Of a stretch of 33,352 nucleotides of DNA, positions 1 to 8,785 are shown piece after piece. The notes beneath the pieces are model-generated. The model did no database searches. It was not told where the DNA came from and saw only the letters and a program-made list of their open reading frames with translations. This DNA is from Cephaloticoccus capnophilus. Lineage in GTDB: Bacteria > Verrucomicrobiota > Verrucomicrobiia > Opitutales > Opitutaceae. A program made the position numbers and the translations under genes. Position 1 is the stretch's first letter. Each line of letters starts with the position of its first letter. The stretch covers positions 1 through 33,352 of the forward strand of contig NZ_LSZP01000002.1 of assembly GCF_001580045.1 (NCBI RefSeq), read 5' to 3'.

Positions 1-99
1 CAAGTAGAGTGATAACCCGTTTGGGCGAGGAGGGGAAAATCACCAGTAAACGCCCGCCTCCAAGTAAAACAGCCTGCGGTTGCACCGCGCGTGTAGTGG
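1..99. repeat. Dispersed palindromic element, copy 1 (partial)
   Basis: Starts inside the module GTAGAGTGATAACCCGTTTG, seen again near 22263, 26738 and 33090 and inverted near 21240 and 23160. It continues through the ATCACCAGTAAAC and GCCTCCAAGT boxes and ends in a degenerate terminal box finishing GTAGTGG at 93-99. The stretch 66-80 is the reverse complement of a module also found at 11994 and 23063. The left part lies outside the window. Positions 100-214 hold only the leader of the next gene. Confidence 0.75.
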
Positions 100-214
100 G
101 AAATATCAGCGCCAAGGTAGAAATAAGGAGGGGGCAGTCTATTAAGCGGGGGTAAGCGGAAGGCGGAGGGATTTGGTTTAGGCGATACTGGGCGAGTAGG
201 AGTTTGGGCCGACT

Positions 215-1347
215 ATGGCCTCACTTTTTACAAAAACGCTTGTCAGTGCGGCGCTGCTTGGCGCAGTCGCTGCGTCGCAGGCATTAGCAAAACTTACCCC
301 CCTCCCCCCCCCCAATTCATTAGTAATATTAATGTAGGTAAAAATATGTCTCTTAAAGGAGACCATAAAGGATCCGTTACTCTCCAAAGTGAGCTGGGCT
401 GGTATCCTAGCTTAAACCTCAATGGTTATACTCTCTTTCTTGACGGAAGGCTTCTTTATAATACCACGCATGGTGCGACCATATTGGGCAAGGGAAGCAT
501 TACTTCGAATAACAATACGATAGATATAGGCTTTGGGGGGCATTCTAAGTACGGCTTCCGGATAGATTCTACGATTAGAGATAATGGACACAAGGTAGGA
601 CTTAGAGTTTCCGGCCCTGGGAGGGGGGCGTACATAGAAATGTCAGGGGCTGAAGCCAATACCTTTACTGGCGATGTTGAACTATCAAATTTTGTTACCT
701 TGCGCCTGCAGAAGCGCGATGGGCTTGTTTCCATTAAGGGGAATGTTTTTGTAAATAGTCATTCGCAGCTCATTTTTGACACTAGCCACCAATTAAGTCG
801 CAGCTCTGTTGTTACATTAAATAATGGGAGTCTTTATTTTAACTCGGCAAATGGAGTTTATCAGCGTTCTAAACAATTAACTGTAGATAATTCTGGTGTT
901 TTGTTATTCGGGAGTACGCAAAATGTTAATTTTTTAAACAAACTTTACCTAGATAACTTGTTGATTCGTTCCGGCGGGGAGCTGATAGTTAGAAACTGGA
1001 AAGAAGGCCGTGACTTTATTTTTGTAAAGAAAACGAGCAAAAACTTAGCGGATGCTCTGAAAAAAATGAAATTTGATGGCTATGATCCTCGTAGGATTCA
1101 GCTAGAGGATTATGACGACGAATATTGGGAAGTTAAAGGTGCCCCCGAGCCCGCGACTTACGGGGCAGGCTTAATGTTAGGCGTACTCGGACTTGTCCGC
1201 TATCGGCGTCGGCAAAAACAGCGCTCGGCGCGGCTCACCAGTGAGCGGCACTTTTCCACTACGCGTGGGGCGGCGGTCAGTGACCGCTTCCATTTAATTT
1301 GGGAATTGGCCCTGTCGCTTCGCGACAAAACCAATTCCCAAATTTGA
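215..1347 (+). CDS. Phase-variable PEP-CTERM surface protein (out of frame as sequenced)
   Basis: ATG 215 follows AGGAG at 198-202 and opens a classic signal peptide: MASLFTKTLVSAALLGAVAA, then SQALA with cleavage after ALA. The frame enters a C-rich run (297-313) and stops at 335-337 after 40 codons. The rest of the protein is open in another frame (ATG 346 to 1347; readable upstream through Q-F-I-S-N-I-N-V-G-K-N). One extra C, or two fewer, in the 10-C tract joins both parts into about 377 residues. The body is beta-strand rich. The C-terminus has W-K-E-G-R-D, F-D-G-Y-D, YWE and GAPEPATYGA, followed by a hydrophobic stretch and RYRRRQKQR, a PEP-CTERM sorting signal homologous to the proteins at 4798-8752. 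The last ~40 residues are encoded by the repeat at 1256. The gene is visibly AT-richer than its neighbours. The function of the exported protein is unknown. A homopolymer sequencing error is the main alternative to a true OFF state. Confidence 0.8.
297..313 (+). repeat. Poly-C simple sequence repeat (C6-T-C10) inside the coding region
   Basis: Six C, one T, then ten C, immediately after the signal-peptide codons. Reading through with ten C leaves the signal-peptide frame out of register with the body; eleven or eight C restores it. Homopolymeric tracts of this length are classical slipped-strand phase-variation sites in surface genes of other bacteria. Confidence 0.85.
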
Positions 1348-1470
1348 AAGGATTCCCCCTCCAAGCTTGGGTTCCTTTTCACAGAGCCGCTTGGTTGCTG
1401 TGCGAATGCACGGCAACCAAGCGGCTCTGTAAATGGGTGCAGCGACACGCTGCCGCCCCACGCGTAGTGG
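1256..1470. repeat. Dispersed palindromic element, copy 2 (complete, with terminal inverted repeats)
   Basis: Both ends carry CCACTACGCGTGGGGCGGC in inverted orientation. Internal cassettes: GCGGTCAGTGACCGC; a 39-nt hairpin of type a at 1301-1339 (GGGAATTGG with CCAATTCCC arms); a 50-nt hairpin at 1381-1430 (arms begin ACAGAGCCGC and end GCGGCTCTGT); and GCAGCGACACGCTGC. The element contains the last codons and stop of the surface-protein gene. No transposase is present. The following bases to about 1490 carry the AAAAAGCGTATCAGCG box, also found next to other copies. Confidence 0.85.
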
Positions 1471-1543
1471 GGAAAAAGCGTATCAGCGTTAAAAGAATCG
1501 CCCGCGCGGGTTTGAGCGTTTTAGCAAGCGGGGTCTTAGCACG

Positions 1544-3169
1544 ATGAAACGCCACGAAGCGATTACTGCACTCACGAACACCAAGGGCTGGGATGTCATC
1601 GTGATTGGCGGTGGGGCCAGTGGGCTGGGGGCGGCGTTGGATGCGACGACGCGTGGGTTTCGCACGCTGCTTCTCGAGGCGCACGATTTTGCCAAAGGGA
1701 CGTCGAGCCGCAGCACCAAGCTCGTGCACGGTGGCGTGCGCTATCTTGCCCAAGGCAACATCGGCCTGGTGCGCGAGGCGCTTTACGAGCGTGGTTTACT
1801 CGCCCGAAACGCGGCCCATCTGTTCGTCAACCAGTCCTTTATTGTGCCCAATTACCGTTGGTGGGAAGGGCCTTACTATCGGCTTGGGTTTTCGATTTAC
1901 GATGCCTTGGACGGGCGATTGAGCCTTGGCCGCTCCCGCTATCTGAGTGCCGGCAAAACGCTCTCGCGGCTGCCGACGGTCAACAAATCAGGGCTAAAGG
2001 GCGCTGTCGTTTATCAGGATGGGCAGTTCGATGATGCGCGGTTGGCGGTTAACCTGGCGCAGACGATCACCGAGCAGGGCGGGGTGGCGCTCAACCACAT
2101 GCGGGTCGTCGATCTGATCAGAGACGAAGGCACGGGGCGGCTTTGCGGCGTGATCGCGCGGGATGAGCTGGGCGAGCTGGGCGCGCACTCGGGCGCGGCG
2201 CGAGCCGCGGGCCAGATGCACACGCTGCGCGCTAAGGTGATCGTCAACGCCACGGGTGTATTCACAAATGAGATACTGGCGATGAGTGATCCGGCTAAGG
2301 GCCGCCTCGTGGTTCCGAGTCAGGGCGCGCACCTCGTCCTCGACCATTCGTTTTTGGCGAGTCGCGACGCGTTGATGATTCCTAAAACCCCGGATGGGCG
2401 CGTGCTGTTTGTCATCCCTTGGCATGGCTGCGCGCTGATCGGGACGACTGACACGCGGGTGGCCGAGGTGAGTGAGGAGCCGCGTGCGCTGGAGAGTGAA
2501 ATCGAGTTTTTGCTCAACACGGCGGGGGCCTATCTCGCCAAAAAGCCGACCCGTCGAGATGTGCGCTGTGTCTTTGCTGGGCTGCGTCCGCTCGCCGCGC
2601 CCAAAGACGGCGAGAAGCGCACCAAGGAGATCTCGCGCAGTCACAAGATCCTCGTTTCTGAAGCCGGGCTTGTGAGCCTTATTGGCGGCAAGTGGACGAC
2701 TTACCGGCGCATGGCGGAGGAGGTCATCGACAAGGCGATCGAGGTCGGCGGGCTGCCGCAGGCGGCGTGCAAAACCAGATCGCTCGCGATACACGGCAGC
2801 GTGGCGCCGGCCCCGGCTAAGCCGCTAGATCGGGCGAGCCCGCTTTCGCATTATGGGAGCGACGGTGTGGCGATTCGCGCGCTTCAGGCGGCGGCCCCCG
2901 AGCTCAGCACGCGGCTGCATCCGGCGCATCCCTTTACGCTAGCCGAGGTCGTCTGGGCGATTCGTGACGAGATGGCAGAGACGATCGAGGATGTGCTCGC
3001 CCGGCGCGTGGGGCTGCTCTGGCGCGATGCCCGGGCGGCGATTGAGGCCGCGCCGCGCGTGGCCGAAGTTTTTGTGAGCGAGCGCGCTTGGACGGCCGCC
3101 CGAGCCGAGTCACAAATCGCCGCGTTTACCGCTCTGGCCAAGGGCTACTTGCTCGACCCCGAAATGTAG
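1544..3169 (+). CDS. glpD: FAD-dependent glycerol-3-phosphate dehydrogenase
   Basis: Oxidises sn-glycerol-3-phosphate to dihydroxyacetone phosphate at the inner face of the membrane and passes electrons to the quinone pool. The N-terminal dinucleotide-binding motif VIVIGGGASGLGAALDATTR (residues ~18-37) is followed by the family block GTSSRSTKLVHGGVRYL (~53-69). The substrate/FAD region includes VIPWHGCALIGTTDTR, GLRPLAAPKD and SLIGGKWTTYRRMAEEV. The helical C-terminal domain has WAIRDEMAETIEDVLARR. At 541 residues the length is normal for the aerobic GlpD/GlpA-type enzyme. ATG 1544 is the first start before the FAD motif. glpK follows after 51 bases in the same direction, so the two form a glycerol catabolic operon; no glpF or glpR is visible. 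Confidence 0.95.
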   Translation: MKRHEAITALTNTKGWDVIVIGGGASGLGAALDATTRGFRTLLLEAHDFAKGTSSRSTKLVHGGVRYLAQGNIGLVREALYERGLLARNAAHLFVNQSFIVPNYRWWEGPYYRLGFSIYDALDGRLSLGRSRYLSAGKTLSRLPTVNKSGLKGAVVYQDGQFDDARLAVNLAQTITEQGGVALNHMRVVDLIRDEGTGRLCGVIARDELGELGAHSGAARAAGQMHTLRAKVIVNATGVFTNEILAMSDPAKGRLVVPSQGAHLVLDHSFLASRDALMIPKTPDGRVLFVIPWHGCALIGTTDTRVAEVSEEPRALESEIEFLLNTAGAYLAKKPTRRDVRCVFAGLRPLAAPKDGEKRTKEISRSHKILVSEAGLVSLIGGKWTTYRRMAEEVIDKAIEVGGLPQAACKTRSLAIHGSVAPAPAKPLDRASPLSHYGSDGVAIRALQAAAPELSTRLHPAHPFTLAEVVWAIRDEMAETIEDVLARRVGLLWRDARAAIEAAPRVAEVFVSERAWTAARAESQIAAFTALAKGYLLDPEM

Positions 3170-3220
3170 TGCGCCGATTTTCCCCCGCCTTCTTTTGCCC
3201 CCCTCAAAATACCCCTAGCT

Positions 3221-4717
3221 ATGAGTGAAAAAGTCATCCTCGCTCTCGACCAAGGCACGACCTCTTCGCGGGCGATTTTGTTTGATCGGCGCGGCGAGAA
3301 TCGCGGTCTCGCGCAAAAGGATTTTCGGCAACTGTTCCCGCAGCCGGGCTGGGTTGAGCACGATCCGCGCGAGATCTGGGAATCGCAGATTGGCGTGGCG
3401 CGCGAGCTTGTGGCTAAGGCCGCGGCGGAGGGCCTAGAGGTCGCTGGGCTGGGCATTACCAATCAGCGCGAGACGACCCTGGTCTGGGAACGTGCGAGCG
3501 GTGCGCCGATTTATAACGCAATCGTCTGGCAGGATCGGCGCACGGCGGGGGATTGCGACGCACTGCGGGCAGCCGGGCACGTCGATACGATTCGGCAAAA
3601 GACGGGCCTCGTCGTGGATGCGTATTTCGCGGCGACAAAGCTTAAGTGGATTCTCGACCATGTGCCCGACGCGCGTGCGCGGGCCGAGCGCGGGGAGCTG
3701 TGTTTTGGCACCGTTGACACTTGGCTCGTGTGGAATCTGACGGGCGGGGCCCGCTTCATCACCGACGCCTCGAATGCGTCGCGCACGATGCTCTTTAATA
3801 TCCACACGCTGGATTGGGATGAGGACTTGCTCGCGCTCTTCGAGATCCCGCGGGCGATGCTGGCTGAAGTTCGCGAGAGTAGTGAGGTTTACGGCACGAC
3901 TGCGGCCAACATTTTCCCCAGCCCGGTCCCTATCGCCGGCATCGCGGGCGACCAACATGCGGCCCTTTTTGGGCAACTCTGCCTGAGCCCCGGCATGGTG
4001 AAAAACACTTACGGCACGGGCTGTTTCCTCATGATGAATACGGGCGCGCAGCCGGTGCTTTCGGAGAACAAGCTGCTGACCACGATCGCGTGGACGCTGG
4101 GCGGCGAAGTGAGCTATGCGCTGGAGGGCAGTGTCTTTATCGGCGGCGCGGCGATTCAGTGGCTGCGCGATGGGCTCGGGATTATCGATCGCGCGGAGGA
4201 GGTTAACGCGCTCGCGGCCAGCGTGGCCGATAGCGGCGGTGTGGTCTTCGTCCCTGCGCTCACGGGGCTCGCTGCACCGCATTGGGACGCGTATGCACGA
4301 GGCACGATCTTGGGAATCACGCGCGGGACGACTGCGGGGCACATCGCGCGAGCCACGCTAGAAGGGATTGCGCTGCAAGTCTGCGATATCGTGAAGGCGA
4401 TGGAGGCGGACGCAGGCGCACGCTGCGCGGAGCTGCGGGTCGATGGCGGGGCGAGTGCGAGCGACCTCCTTATGCAGATTCAGTGCGACCTGCTCGGGTT
4501 TAAAACGAAACGGCCTAAAACGCTGGAAACGACGGCGCTTGGTGCGGCCTACCTGGCCGGCTTGGCACTCGGGCTTTGGTCGGGCGTCGCCGAAATTCAA
4601 ACTCAGTGGAGCGTGGAGCGGGACTTTGTGCCGCAGATGCTGCGCGAGCAGGCAGACACGATTTCGCGCACTTGGCAGAAGGCGGTGGCGCGCTCGCGCG
4701 ACTGGGTGGGCGAGTGA
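3221..4717 (+). CDS. glpK: Glycerol kinase
   Basis: ATP-dependent phosphorylation of glycerol to glycerol-3-phosphate, the substrate of the GlpD encoded just upstream. FGGY-family fold with both halves complete: the phosphate-1 loop [16 protein letters not shown] (residues ~7-22), [12 protein letters not shown], the glycerol-contacting block [14 protein letters not shown] followed by [24 protein letters not shown], the adenosine-region [11 protein letters not shown], and the C-terminal [17 protein letters not shown] plus [15 protein letters not shown]. The length of 498 residues matches the family. The start is a plain ATG after a C-rich spacer, a style seen before several genes here. Confidence 0.96.
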   Translation: MSEKVILALDQGTTSSRAILFDRRGENRGLAQKDFRQLFPQPGWVEHDPREIWESQIGVARELVAKAAAEGLEVAGLGITNQRETTLVWERASGAPIYNAIVWQDRRTAGDCDALRAAGHVDTIRQKTGLVVDAYFAATKLKWILDHVPDARARAERGELCFGTVDTWLVWNLTGGARFITDASNASRTMLFNIHTLDWDEDLLALFEIPRAMLAEVRESSEVYGTTAANIFPSPVPIAGIAGDQHAALFGQLCLSPGMVKNTYGTGCFLMMNTGAQPVLSENKLLTTIAWTLGGEVSYALEGSVFIGGAAIQWLRDGLGIIDRAEEVNALAASVADSGGVVFVPALTGLAAPHWDAYARGTILGITRGTTAGHIARATLEGIALQVCDIVKAMEADAGARCAELRVDGGASASDLLMQIQCDLLGFKTKRPKTLETTALGAAYLAGLALGLWSGVAEIQTQWSVERDFVPQMLREQADTISRTWQKAVARSRDWVGE

Positions 4718-4781
4718 GAAATCACCCCGTGAGGAGGGCGCGCTATTTACGCTCACCTATCGGCTGCGGCGACACTAGGCT

Positions 4782-4827
4782 GCTCGCGGCTCGCCACTCA
4801 CGTGTGCTGCGCACGCTCGCCGCGTTT
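4782..4827. repeat. Short dispersed repeat module B, copy 1
   Basis: The module starting GCTCGCGGCTCGCCACTCAC and ending GCACGCTCGCCGC also occurs at 6811-6856 and 8945-8985, and its left part at 21024-21039. Here it overlaps the 3' end of the next gene (minus strand) and supplies its last codons and stop. Confidence 0.8.
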
Positions 4828-6666
4828 CCGTTTACGCCAAACGAAGAGCCCTAGGCCGAGCGCGCCCAAGATTGCGCCGTAGGTGTGAGGCTCGGGCGCG
4901 ACCCGGATTTCCCAATACGTCCCATCCCCCCAGGAGACCCACTCGGCAGGGGCGTCGTAGCCTTCGAATTTGATTCGCGCGAGGAATGCCGCGTTGATCG
5001 TGCCCTTGTTGTTTTCATAGTGTGCGAGCAGGACGTCGCGCCCATCTTCCCAGTGGCGGATAAAGAGCAGGGCCGTATCGAAGTCGGCCAGGGTGAACTC
5101 TTCGAGGTAGAGCATGTTGGGCTTAGCGATGGTGCCGCCCACGAAATCGAGCGTGCCCCGGCCTTCGACATGGAGCAGCTGGGCGTGTTGGACGGTGCTG
5201 CCCCCGAAGCGCAAAATCGCTGCATCGGCTGCACCCGAACCGGGACTCGTCGAGTAGGGCGTGCCGTGCAGGGTGATGTTGGGCAGCGCGCCCGGATCCC
5301 ACTCGGCGCTTGGATTCGTGATGGGGTCGTTGTGGCTAGCGGGCAGTTCGAGAATGTCGGTTCCTGTGCCGTCTCCTATGATCACCTCGAAGAGCTCCAT
5401 TCGCGTATTCTTCTCAAAGGCGACTATGCCTTGGTTAATCACGAGAGAGCCAACCGCTATGGAGGCGTCGTCGGTGAACCGCAGCGTGCCTTCCCCTGTC
5501 TTGATCATCGGGAAGCCGAAGGCGTGGAACTGGATCTCGCCGCTCACTAAGAGGTCGGCGTGAATATGGAGGTAGAACGTGTTGGGAATGTCGTAGCCGT
5601 TCCAGATAGAGCCGCGGCCGGATATTTTATTACCCGTGGAGCCCGTGGAGAGCAGCCCGCCAGAGATGATTTTCAGATCACCGGGTTCTCCGAGAACGAG
5701 CGAGCCGCCGTTGGCGAGTTTGAGCGAGGTAATCTGGGGATTCAGAATGCCTGGGTCGTTGAGTTCGGCGGTGCTCGCCTCGATGAGCATGTCTTTCCCC
5801 GTGTTCCAGTCTGCTGGGCTTCCTGTGCTTGTGTGGTAAGCGGTGAGCGGAGTAAAGACGGTGCTCTCGCCATACTCCCACTGGACCCAGTCCACCTGTG
5901 AGCCGCGCGTGATGGTCGCCCAAGGGAGGATGCCTTCTATCGAAGGAAACCCCCAGTCGTCGTCGACCTCAAGGCGCACGTTGATCGGGGCGATGCCTGT
6001 GGGATCGATGTAGCGAATGTTCAGCGTGGAGGTCGGTTTCCCAATCTGCGCGTTGTCCGCAAGCCATACGGTTTCCGCGAAGAGTCTGCCTCCTAATACC
6101 GAGCCTAGATACAGGTCGATCTGGTTAGCCCCGCCTAAGAGATCAATGTAGCCCAGCTCTTGGCTGAGAAATCCGAAGTTGCCCGGGTCGAATGCGAGCG
6201 TTCCTGCATTGAGCGCGATGTCGGCTGTGCTTCCGAGCCGGTCGTCGTGCGCGACGGCGGAGTTATCGAGAAAGAGCGTGCCGCCGTTTTGGATGAGGAA
6301 GCGCTCGGCCTCAGTGAGCCGTCCCTCGCCCTTGAGGGTGAGCTGTGCGCCGCTTATGACGACTTCGCCAAAGAAGTCGTCGGCGTCTTCCTCTAACACT
6401 GCAGTTCCTAGCCCGTGGATATCTAGCACATCACCTGGGCCACCGCTTGGGGCGGGCAGCACTTGGGTGTCGGTCGGGTCTGGCAGCTCAACGATGAGCT
6501 GTGCGCGAGCGGACAGGGCGGAAACGAGGAACGCGAAAATGAAGGCCGCGACTCCTGCCGCTAAGCGAGCGAGCTGCGCAAGACACCTGAGTGCCGCGCC
6601 CTCGCCTACAACCCTACAACTCTGCGGTCTGCGGTCTGCGGTCTGCATGATTCTGGGTAGGGGCAT
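4798..6666 (-). CDS. PEP-CTERM autotransporter-repeat-like surface protein (repeat in frame, ON configuration)
   Basis: 622 residues. The N-terminus reads MPLPRIM then QTADRRPQ, encoded by three CGGTCTG units, then a signal peptide with the core LAAGVAAFIFAFLVSALSA and cleavage after ARA. The mature part is beta-strand rich, with segments such as MIKTGEGTLRFTDD and LVINQGIVAFEKN resembling autotransporter-associated beta-strand repeats. The C-terminal sorting module has HWEDGRD, IKFEGYD, YWEIRVAPEPHTYGA, a hydrophobic helix and VWRKRKR. It is paralogous to the gene at 6793-8752 along its length and to the gene at 215 over the C-terminal ~90 residues. Family knowledge predicts export and exosortase-type processing; the role is unknown. 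The start could be codon 1 or the internal ATG at 6648; both are in the same frame. The final residues come from repeat module B. Confidence 0.85.
   Translation of the reverse strand: MPLPRIMQTADRRPQSCRVVGEGAALRCLAQLARLAAGVAAFIFAFLVSALSARAQLIVELPDPTDTQVLPAPSGGPGDVLDIHGLGTAVLEEDADDFFGEVVISGAQLTLKGEGRLTEAERFLIQNGGTLFLDNSAVAHDDRLGSTADIALNAGTLAFDPGNFGFLSQELGYIDLLGGANQIDLYLGSVLGGRLFAETVWLADNAQIGKPTSTLNIRYIDPTGIAPINVRLEVDDDWGFPSIEGILPWATITRGSQVDWVQWEYGESTVFTPLTAYHTSTGSPADWNTGKDMLIEASTAELNDPGILNPQITSLKLANGGSLVLGEPGDLKIISGGLLSTGSTGNKISGRGSIWNGYDIPNTFYLHIHADLLVSGEIQFHAFGFPMIKTGEGTLRFTDDASIAVGSLVINQGIVAFEKNTRMELFEVIIGDGTGTDILELPASHNDPITNPSAEWDPGALPNITLHGTPYSTSPGSGAADAAILRFGGSTVQHAQLLHVEGRGTLDFVGGTIAKPNMLYLEEFTLADFDTALLFIRHWEDGRDVLLAHYENNKGTINAAFLARIKFEGYDAPAEWVSWGDGTYWEIRVAPEPHTYGAILGALGLGLFVWRKRKRGERAQHT
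6625..6645 (-). repeat. Heptanucleotide tandem repeat (CGGTCTG)3 in coding region
   Basis: Three perfect units between the ATG at 6648 and the signal peptide. Twenty-one bases keep the reading frame and encode QTADRRP. The paralogue carries 13 units at the homologous site. Confidence 0.9.
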
Positions 6667-6671
6667 ACCGG

Positions 6672-6699
6672 ATTCTACCTAAGACACGAGCAGATAATG
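6672..6699 (-). promoter_or_regulatory. Candidate promoter of the in-frame PEP-CTERM gene
   Basis: On the minus strand TAGAAT (6677-6672) lies five bases before the ATG at 6666. The 22 bases upstream (6678-6699) are identical to those upstream of the paralogue, where the hexamer is a perfect TATAAT. If this is the -10 box, transcription would start at or near the first ATG. No clear -35 box is seen. Confidence 0.4.
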
Positions 6700-6782
6700 T
6701 GTTATTATACGTAAGTATAAGTGATTCTGTGCAGGCTACGCGGTGCCCATTATTGGCTGGGTGTTGGCGGGGCTAGGGTGTG

Positions 6783-6856
6783 TGTTCCCGTTTCAACCGC
6801 GAGGCATCTGGCTCGCGGCTCGCCACTCACGTGTGCTGCGCACGCTCGCCGCGTTT
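6783..6856. repeat. Dispersed repeat module B, copy 2
   Basis: The left part, TGTTCCCGTTTCAACCGCGA then GGCATCTG, resembles the start of the element at 20991. The rest matches module B at 4782 and 8945. It overlaps the 3' end of the surface-protein gene on the minus strand. Confidence 0.8.
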
Positions 6857-8752
6857 GCGCTGCCGCGTTTTCGTTTACGCCAAACGAAAAACCCTAGGCC
6901 GAGTGCGCCCAAGATCGCGCCGTAGGTGTGGGGCTCGGGCGCGACCCGGATTTCCCAATACGTCCCATCCCCCCAGTAGACCCACTCGGCAGGGGCGTCG
7001 TAGCCTTCGAATTTGATTCGCGCGAGGAAGTCCGCGTCGATCCTGTCCTTGTTTTTTTCCCGGTGTGCGAGCAGGATGTCGCGCCCATCTTCCCAGTGGC
7101 GGATAAAGAGCAGGGTCGTATCGAAGTCGGCCAGGGTGAACTCTTCGAGGTAGAGCATGTTGGGCTTAGCGACCGTGCCGCCCAAGAAATCGAGCATGCC
7201 CCGGCCTTCGACATGGAGCAGTTGGGCGTTTTGGACGGTGCCGCCCCTGAAGCGCAAAATCGCTGCATCGGCTGCACCCGAACCGGGACTCGTCGAGTAG
7301 GGCGTGCCGTGCAGGACGATGCTGGGCCACCCGCTCGGATCCCACGAACTCGTAATGGGATTGTCGTGGCTAGCAGGCAATTCGAGCACGTCGGTTCCTG
7401 TGCCGTCTCCTATGAGCACGGTCATGAAGTCCATGCCCTTACCCTTTTCAAAGGAGACTATGCCTTGGTTAATCACGAGAGGGCCACCCTGCATCCAGAT
7501 ATCGCCGTTGAGCCGCAGTGTGCCTTCCCCCGTTTTGATTATCGGGGCGAGGATGGAGTCGAGGGTGATCGTGCCGCTCACTGAGAGGTTGCCGCCGTGG
7601 ACATGGATGAGGAGAGCATTGAAGAAATCGAACCCGAGGCGGATCTCGCCGACACCGGATATTTGATTACCCGCGGAGCCCGTGGAGAGCAGCCCGCCAG
7701 AGTCGAGGTCCAGAATTTGCGAGTTGCCGGGTCCTCCGAGAATGAGCGCGCCGCCGTTGGCGAGTTTGAGCGATCTAACCCAGGTAACCCCACCTGGGTT
7801 GTTGAGTGTGGTGGTGCTAGAATCGATGAGCACGTTGTGCACCGTGTTCCAGTTTGCCGGGCTTCCTGTGTAGTAATTGGTGAACGGATTAAAGACGATG
7901 CCGCCAGCCTTCCACGGGGCCCAGTCTACCTGTGAGCCGTGCGTGATGGTCGCCCAAGGGAGGATGTCGAGTTGTGTGAATATTGACCAGTTTTGGACCT
8001 CAAGGCGAACGTTGATCGGGGCGGCGCTGCCATTTGTGGGATCGATGTAGCGAATGTTCAGCGTGGAGGTCGCAGCACGCGATAGCTCTTGCGCGAGGAG
8101 GAGGCCTCCTGATGTCGAGCCTAGATGCAGGTCGATCTGGTTAGCCCCGCCTGAGAGGGTGAGGTAGCTCAGCTCTTGGGTGAGAAAGCCGAAGTCGCCC
8201 GGGGCGAATGCGAGCGTTCCTGCATTGAGCCTGATTTCGGCTGTGCTTCCAAGCCGGTCGCCGTGCGCCGCGGCGGAGTTATCGAGAAAGAGCGTGCCGC
8301 CGTTTTTGACTAGGACGCGCCAGGCGTTAGTGAGCCGGCCGCCGTCCTTGAGGGTGAGCTGTGCGCCGCTTATGATGACTTCGCCAAAGAAGTTGGGAGC
8401 GTCTTCCTCTAAGACTGCAGTTCCTAGTCCGTGGATATCTACTTCACTATACGATTCGACAACTGGGGCGGGCAGCACTTGGGTGTCGGTCGGGTTTGGC
8501 AGATTAATGACGAGCTGGGCGCGAGCGGACAGGCCGGAAACAAGGAACGCGAAAATGAAGGCCGCGACACCTGCCGCTAAGCGGGCGAGCCGCGCAAGAC
8601 ACCCGAGTGCCGAGCCTTCGCCTACAACTCTACAACTCTGCGGTCTGCGGTCTGCGGTCTGCGGTCTGCGGTCTGCGGTCTGCGGTCTGCGGTCTGCGGT
8701 CTGCGGTCTGCGGTCTGCGGTCTGCGGTCTGCATAATTTTGGGTAGGGGCAT
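6793..8752 (-). CDS. PEP-CTERM autotransporter-repeat-like surface protein (repeat out of frame, OFF configuration)
   Basis: Paralogue of the gene at 4798-6666. Translation from ATG 8752 gives MPLPKIM and then the repeat-encoded QTADRRP series. With 13 heptanucleotide units (91 bases) the frame is displaced and hits TAG at 8632-8630. The body (signal peptide AAFIFAFLVSGLSARAQ, then LGTAVLEEDAPNFFGEV onward) is open in the other frame down to 6793, and its first possible initiator there is GTG 8478, which would lack the signal peptide. Twelve or fifteen units would give one continuous protein, about 650 residues with twelve. The C-terminus has HWEDGRD, IKFEGYD, YWEIRVAPEPHTYGA, a hydrophobic helix and VWRKRKRG, plus a tail encoded by repeat module B. 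The intact body without other stops argues for reversible switching rather than decay. Repeat-number error in assembly is the alternative. Confidence 0.82.
8641..8731 (-). repeat. Heptanucleotide tandem repeat (CGGTCTG)13 in coding region
   Basis: Thirteen perfect units with a partial TCTG before them. Three units encode QTADRRP in every register of this frame. Since 7 leaves remainder 1 on division by 3, only multiples of three units join the start codon to the body; 13 does not. Confidence 0.95.
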
Positions 8753-8757
8753 ACCAG

Positions 8758-8785
8758 ATTATACCTAAGACACGAGCAGATAATG
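8758..8785 (-). promoter_or_regulatory. Candidate promoter of the out-of-frame PEP-CTERM gene
   Basis: A perfect TATAAT on the minus strand (8763-8758) ends five bases before ATG 8752. The block 8764-8785 is identical to the one upstream of the paralogue. The geometry suggests a leaderless or very short leader mRNA; no convincing -35 hexamer is visible. Confidence 0.45.

Noticed and set aside
8641-8731. CRISPR array
   Set aside because: The units are seven bases, contiguous and without spacers.
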